Below, piece after piece: positions 63,805 through 64,000 of a DNA stretch of 64,000 nt. Within the stretch, counting starts at the first letter, position 1. Every line of letters starts with the position of its first letter. The notes below the pieces were generated by a model. The model saw nothing but the letters and a program-made list of their open reading frames with translations. It had not been told where the DNA came from and made no database searches. The position numbers were made by a program, and so were the translations under genes. Source of the DNA: Rhea pennata (lineage: Eukaryota > Chordata > Aves > Rheiformes > Rheidae); NCBI RefSeq assembly GCF_028389875.1, contig NC_084663.1:118939801-119003800 (forward strand), in the 5' to 3' direction.

Positions 63805-63965
63805 TGTTACAGAGATTTTATGAATCCTTATGAACCATTTGTAATCCCAGACTATCTTCGGAGTCAAATGGAGGAATTTGAAGCTCTCTGTGATGTTTCA
63901 AATAATAACTGTTATCAAAGTCTTTTGGATAATAACTTGAATCCAACCTGTGAGAGTTTATATGA
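19124..63965 (+). CDS. TTC3: TTC3, N-terminal half (31 coding exons, 1075 codons; continues past the window)
   Basis: Tetratricopeptide repeat protein 3, an E3 ubiquitin ligase reported to ubiquitinate phosphorylated AKT and related to DZIP3. Coding exons from ATG 19124 to donor 63966 join in phase with no internal stop (3227 nt). Parts seen: N-terminal domain (1-200) with FWPLLF and RIGSRIEN blocks; a TPR cluster in tandem (about 206-234, 237-270, 272-305, including [15 protein letters not shown] and LLYGNRALC); a Lys/Ser-rich variable linker (about 327-445); a second TPR-like stretch (about 519-575); a Cys/His-rich block (about 600-704, [14 protein letters not shown]); a basic helix (about 725-760); a conserved helical region (about 775-964); and a Lys-rich linker (about 980-1000). 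The RING-H2 finger expected at the C-terminus is outside. Human TTC3 is about 2025 residues, so about half is here. The N-terminus before residue 41 is shorter than human, so a missed small exon is possible. Confidence 0.96.
20554..20599 (+). CDS. TTC3: TTC3 coding exon 2
   Basis: Acceptor tctttag|, donor ACAG|gtatgt. Encodes [15 protein letters not shown], aligning with the human CDGVGVQYKDYIQSE region. Phase matches both neighbours. Confidence 0.8.
21601..21733 (+). CDS. TTC3: TTC3 coding exon 3
   Basis: Acceptor attaaag|, donor GGAG|gtaagc. Encodes [20 protein letters not shown] and [12 protein letters not shown], clearly homologous to human TTC3. Confidence 0.95.
22149..22233 (+). CDS. 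TTC3: TTC3 coding exon 4 (NAGNAG acceptor)
   Basis: Encodes [20 protein letters not shown] and VDLIKKVV. Two tandem acceptors, aag| at 22145 and cag| at 22148, would add or omit one Ser. Donor GTT|gtaagt. Confidence 0.92.
23513..23566 (+). CDS. TTC3: TTC3 coding exon 5
   Basis: Strong CT-rich acceptor. Encodes [18 protein letters not shown]. Donor AAT|gtaagt. Confidence 0.95.
24679..24694. repeat. C16 homopolymer
   Basis: Sixteen C followed by G and T9, 35 bp upstream of TTC3 coding exon 6. Part of the upstream pyrimidine tract. Confidence 0.9.
24730..24853 (+). CDS. TTC3: TTC3 coding exon 6
   Basis: Encodes [20 protein letters not shown] and the [11 protein letters not shown] block. The acceptor aaaatag| is preceded by a C16/T-rich tract. 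Donor GAAT|gtaagt. Confidence 0.93.
25372..25457 (+). CDS. TTC3: TTC3 coding exon 7
   Basis: Acceptor tttgcag|. Encodes [20 protein letters not shown] and TCENCRK. Donor AAG|gtaaga. Confidence 0.95.
26022..26116 (+). CDS. TTC3: TTC3 coding exon 8 (TPR 1)
   Basis: Encodes [20 protein letters not shown] and YTKAIEF, a typical TPR helix pair. Donor TTTG|gtaagt. The next intron contains the CR1 element. Confidence 0.96.
26305..26330. repeat. C15-A11 composite homopolymer
   Basis: Fifteen C directly followed by eleven A, shortly before the CR1 insertion. Confidence 0.9.
26479..28170 (+). pseudogene. CR1 reverse transcriptase (ORF2) remnant
   Basis: Homology runs through at least three open blocks: 26533-26823 ([19 protein letters not shown]), 26979-27509 ([20 protein letters not shown], ending [20 protein letters not shown]) with an in-frame stop at 27309-27311, and 27472-28170 ([35 protein letters not shown]). 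Frame changes lie between 26823 and 26979 and near 27490. The catalytic FADD-type motif reads FTDD. The product cannot be functional. Confidence 0.92.
28180..28315 (+). repeat. 68-bp tandem duplication inside the CR1 3' UTR
   Basis: Units 28180-28247 and 28248-28315 both start ACAAATAT, contain AACAGAGAGTGTCAAG and CTCTTTTCAG, and end GTGACAGG. They differ at about ten positions by eye, so the duplication is not recent or came with the source copy. Confidence 0.85.
30049..30111 (+). CDS. TTC3: TTC3 coding exon 9 (TPR 2)
   Basis: Acceptor gttttaag|. Encodes [20 protein letters not shown]. Donor ACAA|gtaagt. Confidence 0.95.
31331..31385 (+). CDS. TTC3: TTC3 coding exon 10
   Basis: Encodes [18 protein letters not shown], second helix of TPR 2. 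Donor AAG|gttagt. Confidence 0.95.
32080..32242 (+). CDS. TTC3: TTC3 coding exon 11 (TPR 3)
   Basis: Encodes [20 protein letters not shown] and the following helix ERAQELCKN, then charged sequence. Donor AATG|gtaatg. Confidence 0.95.
32355..32403 (+). CDS. TTC3: TTC3 coding exon 12
   Basis: Short Lys-rich exon, [16 protein letters not shown]. Acceptor tctatag|, donor AAAAA|gtaagc. Phase fits both neighbours. Confidence 0.85.
33514..33637 (+). CDS. TTC3: TTC3 coding exon 13
   Basis: Encodes charged linker ([20 protein letters not shown] and on to KHDTR). Acceptor tatttag|, donor AGG|gtaagt. Low conservation expected here. Confidence 0.85.
37591..37645 (+). CDS. TTC3: TTC3 coding exon 14
   Basis: Encodes [18 protein letters not shown]. 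Acceptor ttattag|, donor CCAG|gtgagt. Supported by phase and splice sites rather than strong homology. Confidence 0.75.
39236..39278. repeat. paired poly(C) tracts
   Basis: C15 and C12 separated by 16 bp. The minus strand carries matching G tracts with quadruplex potential. Confidence 0.9.
42012..42072 (+). CDS. TTC3: TTC3 coding exon 15
   Basis: Follows a long T-rich tract and ttacag|. Encodes [19 protein letters not shown], resembling the human KHKGKQKSRNNESEK segment. Donor CGAG|gtaaga. Confidence 0.88.
42073..49377 (+). other. TTC3 introns flanking coding exon 16
   Basis: Introns 42073-45876 and 45944-49377. AT-rich with short A and T runs. Two open stretches near 46151-46329 and 46648-46854 have no match to TTC3 that I know of and are not called. 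Confidence 0.6.
45877..45943 (+). CDS. TTC3: TTC3 coding exon 16
   Basis: Encodes [20 protein letters not shown] and QQ. Acceptor tttgtag|, donor CAG|gtaact. Confidence 0.82.
49378..49515 (+). CDS. TTC3: TTC3 coding exon 17
   Basis: Encodes [20 protein letters not shown] and [17 protein letters not shown], strongly conserved. Donor AAG|gtaaat. Confidence 0.96.
50142..50222 (+). CDS. TTC3: TTC3 coding exon 18
   Basis: Encodes [27 protein letters not shown] when read with its end. Acceptor tttgcag|, donor GAG|gtatgg. Confidence 0.96.
50644..50756 (+). CDS. TTC3: TTC3 coding exon 19
   Basis: Encodes [20 protein letters not shown] and [17 protein letters not shown], a TPR-like helix pair. The acceptor attttaaag| is unusually poor in pyrimidines. 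Donor ACAG|gttagt. Confidence 0.95.
50890..52270. repeat. unclassified interspersed repeat, possibly LTR-like, in a TTC3 intron
   Basis: This stretch differs from surrounding intron: higher GC, CA- and CT-rich, with a degenerate minisatellite core (51480-51840), then a unique block and a pyrimidine-rich segment with AATAAG. A start at TGTTAAGG (50891) is plausible for an LTR, but no convincing matching end or target-site duplication was found. There is no coding capacity for retroviral proteins. Confidence 0.35.
51480..51840. repeat. degenerate tandem array, unit about 45 bp
   Basis: Six to eight imperfect units, each with a C(C/T)AG(C/T)TG(C/T)T(G/A) core followed by CA(C/T)TTAGRCCTAYA- and GACCTGTGRYC-like parts. 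Examples start near 51541, 51643, 51686 and 51768. Unit lengths vary from about 35 to 55 bp. Confidence 0.55.
52515..52641 (+). CDS. TTC3: TTC3 coding exon 20
   Basis: Encodes [20 protein letters not shown] and [17 protein letters not shown]. Acceptor actttag|, donor CAG|gtacat. Confidence 0.96.
52642..54224 (+). other. TTC3 intron after coding exon 20
   Basis: No recognised element. A short TG-rich patch lies near 52885-52905. Confidence 0.6.
54225..54347 (+). CDS. TTC3: TTC3 coding exon 21
   Basis: Encodes [20 protein letters not shown] and [17 protein letters not shown], start of the Cys/His-rich block. Donor AAG|gtaaat. Confidence 0.96.
54520..54621 (+). CDS. TTC3: TTC3 coding exon 22
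   Basis: Encodes [20 protein letters not shown] and a basic end. The C-C-x2-C and H-x3-C spacing suggests metal binding. Donor AAG|gtaaga. Confidence 0.96.
55323..55415 (+). CDS. TTC3: TTC3 coding exon 23
   Basis: Encodes [20 protein letters not shown] and [11 protein letters not shown]. Acceptor cctacag|, donor GAA|gtaagt. Confidence 0.95.
56152..56216 (+). CDS. TTC3: TTC3 coding exon 24
   Basis: Encodes [20 protein letters not shown]. Acceptor tggcag|, donor CAAG|gtatgg. Confidence 0.94.
56217..58347 (+). other. TTC3 introns around coding exon 25
   Basis: AT-rich. Contains T/A runs at about 56983-57003 and an A run at about 57890-57900. Nothing else recognised. Confidence 0.6.
57299..57435 (+). 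CDS. TTC3: TTC3 coding exon 25
   Basis: Basic coiled-coil-like segment, [20 protein letters not shown] and a polar end. Acceptor tatcag|, donor AGTG|gtatgt. Confidence 0.93.
58348..58662 (+). CDS. TTC3: TTC3 coding exon 26
   Basis: Long exon encoding [36 protein letters not shown] and [20 protein letters not shown], part of the conserved helical region shared with DZIP3-type ligases. Donor TTGG|gtaggt. Confidence 0.96.
59160..59178. repeat. poly(A) tract
   Basis: Run of about 19 A on the + strand in the intron between coding exons 26 and 27. No upstream AATAAA at the usual distance. Confidence 0.8.
59433..59696 (+). CDS. TTC3: TTC3 coding exon 27
   Basis: Encodes [50 protein letters not shown] and [11 protein letters not shown]. 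Acceptor tttttag|, donor ATGG|gtaaat. Confidence 0.96.
60158..60204 (+). CDS. TTC3: TTC3 coding exon 28
   Basis: Encodes [15 protein letters not shown]. Acceptor caatag|, donor TCA|gtaagt. Phase fits neighbours. Confidence 0.88.
60205..63391 (+). other. TTC3 introns around coding exon 29
   Basis: AT-rich introns. An A run of about 18 lies at 60649-60666. A tandem of ACTTTGCTAGTTATTT-like units sits near 61410-61440. No gene or mobile element recognised. Confidence 0.6.
61807..61863 (+). CDS. TTC3: TTC3 coding exon 29
   Basis: Lys-rich, [19 protein letters not shown], matching the human KVKNKSKKKKPKD segment. The donor CGG|gtcagt has C at +3, unusual. Confidence 0.9.
63392..63468 (+). CDS. 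TTC3: TTC3 coding exon 30
   Basis: Encodes [20 protein letters not shown] and IEENA. Acceptor aattag|, donor CTTT|gtaagt. Confidence 0.9.
63772..63801 (+). repeat. T30 homopolymer before the acceptor of TTC3 coding exon 31
   Basis: Thirty T followed by AACTGTTACAG| and the exon. It serves as the polypyrimidine tract. Confidence 0.9.
63813..63965 (+). CDS. TTC3: TTC3 coding exon 31 (last in the window)
   Basis: Acceptor ttacag| preceded by T30. Encodes [20 protein letters not shown] and LNPTCESLY. Donor ATGA|gtatgt at 63966, so the gene continues beyond the window with phase 2. Confidence 0.95.
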
Positions 63966-64000
63966 GTATGTATATACTTCTGTGCTCAGCAGTTTTAAGG

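Noticed and set aside
1-64000. CRISPR arrays, operons, tRNA or rRNA genes
   Set aside because: No regularly spaced repeats, no cloverleaf-like sequence or rRNA noticed; the window is eukaryotic intron-rich DNA.

Overview
The window is vertebrate nuclear DNA, almost certainly from a bird. It is AT-rich and intron-rich, with one sharp CpG island near 17.7-18.8 kb. Every gene I can support is a spliced, widely conserved chordate gene. The bird assignment rests on a 5'-truncated CR1 LINE at about 26.45-28.56 kb, ending in the avian-type tandem 3' octamers and carrying a decayed reverse transcriptase. The gene order RIPPLY3 - PIGP - TTC3 is the same as on human chromosome 21q22. I cannot name the species.

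Layout. (1) 1-about 8.1 kb, + strand: RIPPLY3, four coding exons (125-5766) that join in phase into a 132-residue protein with a WRPW motif and the Ripply homology region, followed by a probable long 3' UTR. (2) About 8.1-13.5 kb: intergenic space between the tail-to-tail genes. It holds a 72-bp segment duplicated 1.5 kb apart and an AATAAA plus A25 tract. (3) 14.0-17.6 kb, - strand: PIGP, four coding exons, 134 residues, complete. (4) 17.7-18.8 kb: a CpG island forming a divergent PIGP/TTC3 promoter, with three NRF1-type palindromes, a CRE, a CCAAT box, an E-box and a G16 run. (5) 19.1 kb to the window end, + strand: the N-terminal half of TTC3. I recognise 31 coding exons that join in phase to 1075 codons plus 2 nt; the last donor is at 63966 and the C-terminal half, including the RING finger, lies outside. 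Introns of TTC3 hold the CR1 copy, a region with a degenerate about 45-bp minisatellite that may belong to an LTR-like repeat (about 50.9-52.3 kb), and many homopolymers and microsatellites.

Function. The three genes are neighbours, not a pathway. RIPPLY3 is a TLE/Groucho-recruiting corepressor of T-box factors. PIGP is a membrane subunit of the ER enzyme that starts GPI-anchor synthesis. TTC3 is a TPR-containing E3 ubiquitin ligase. PIGP and TTC3 probably share promoter activity. I found no sign of an undescribed multi-gene system. The findings are local: splice-site oddities, promoter grammar, repeat structures and one possible retro-insertion.
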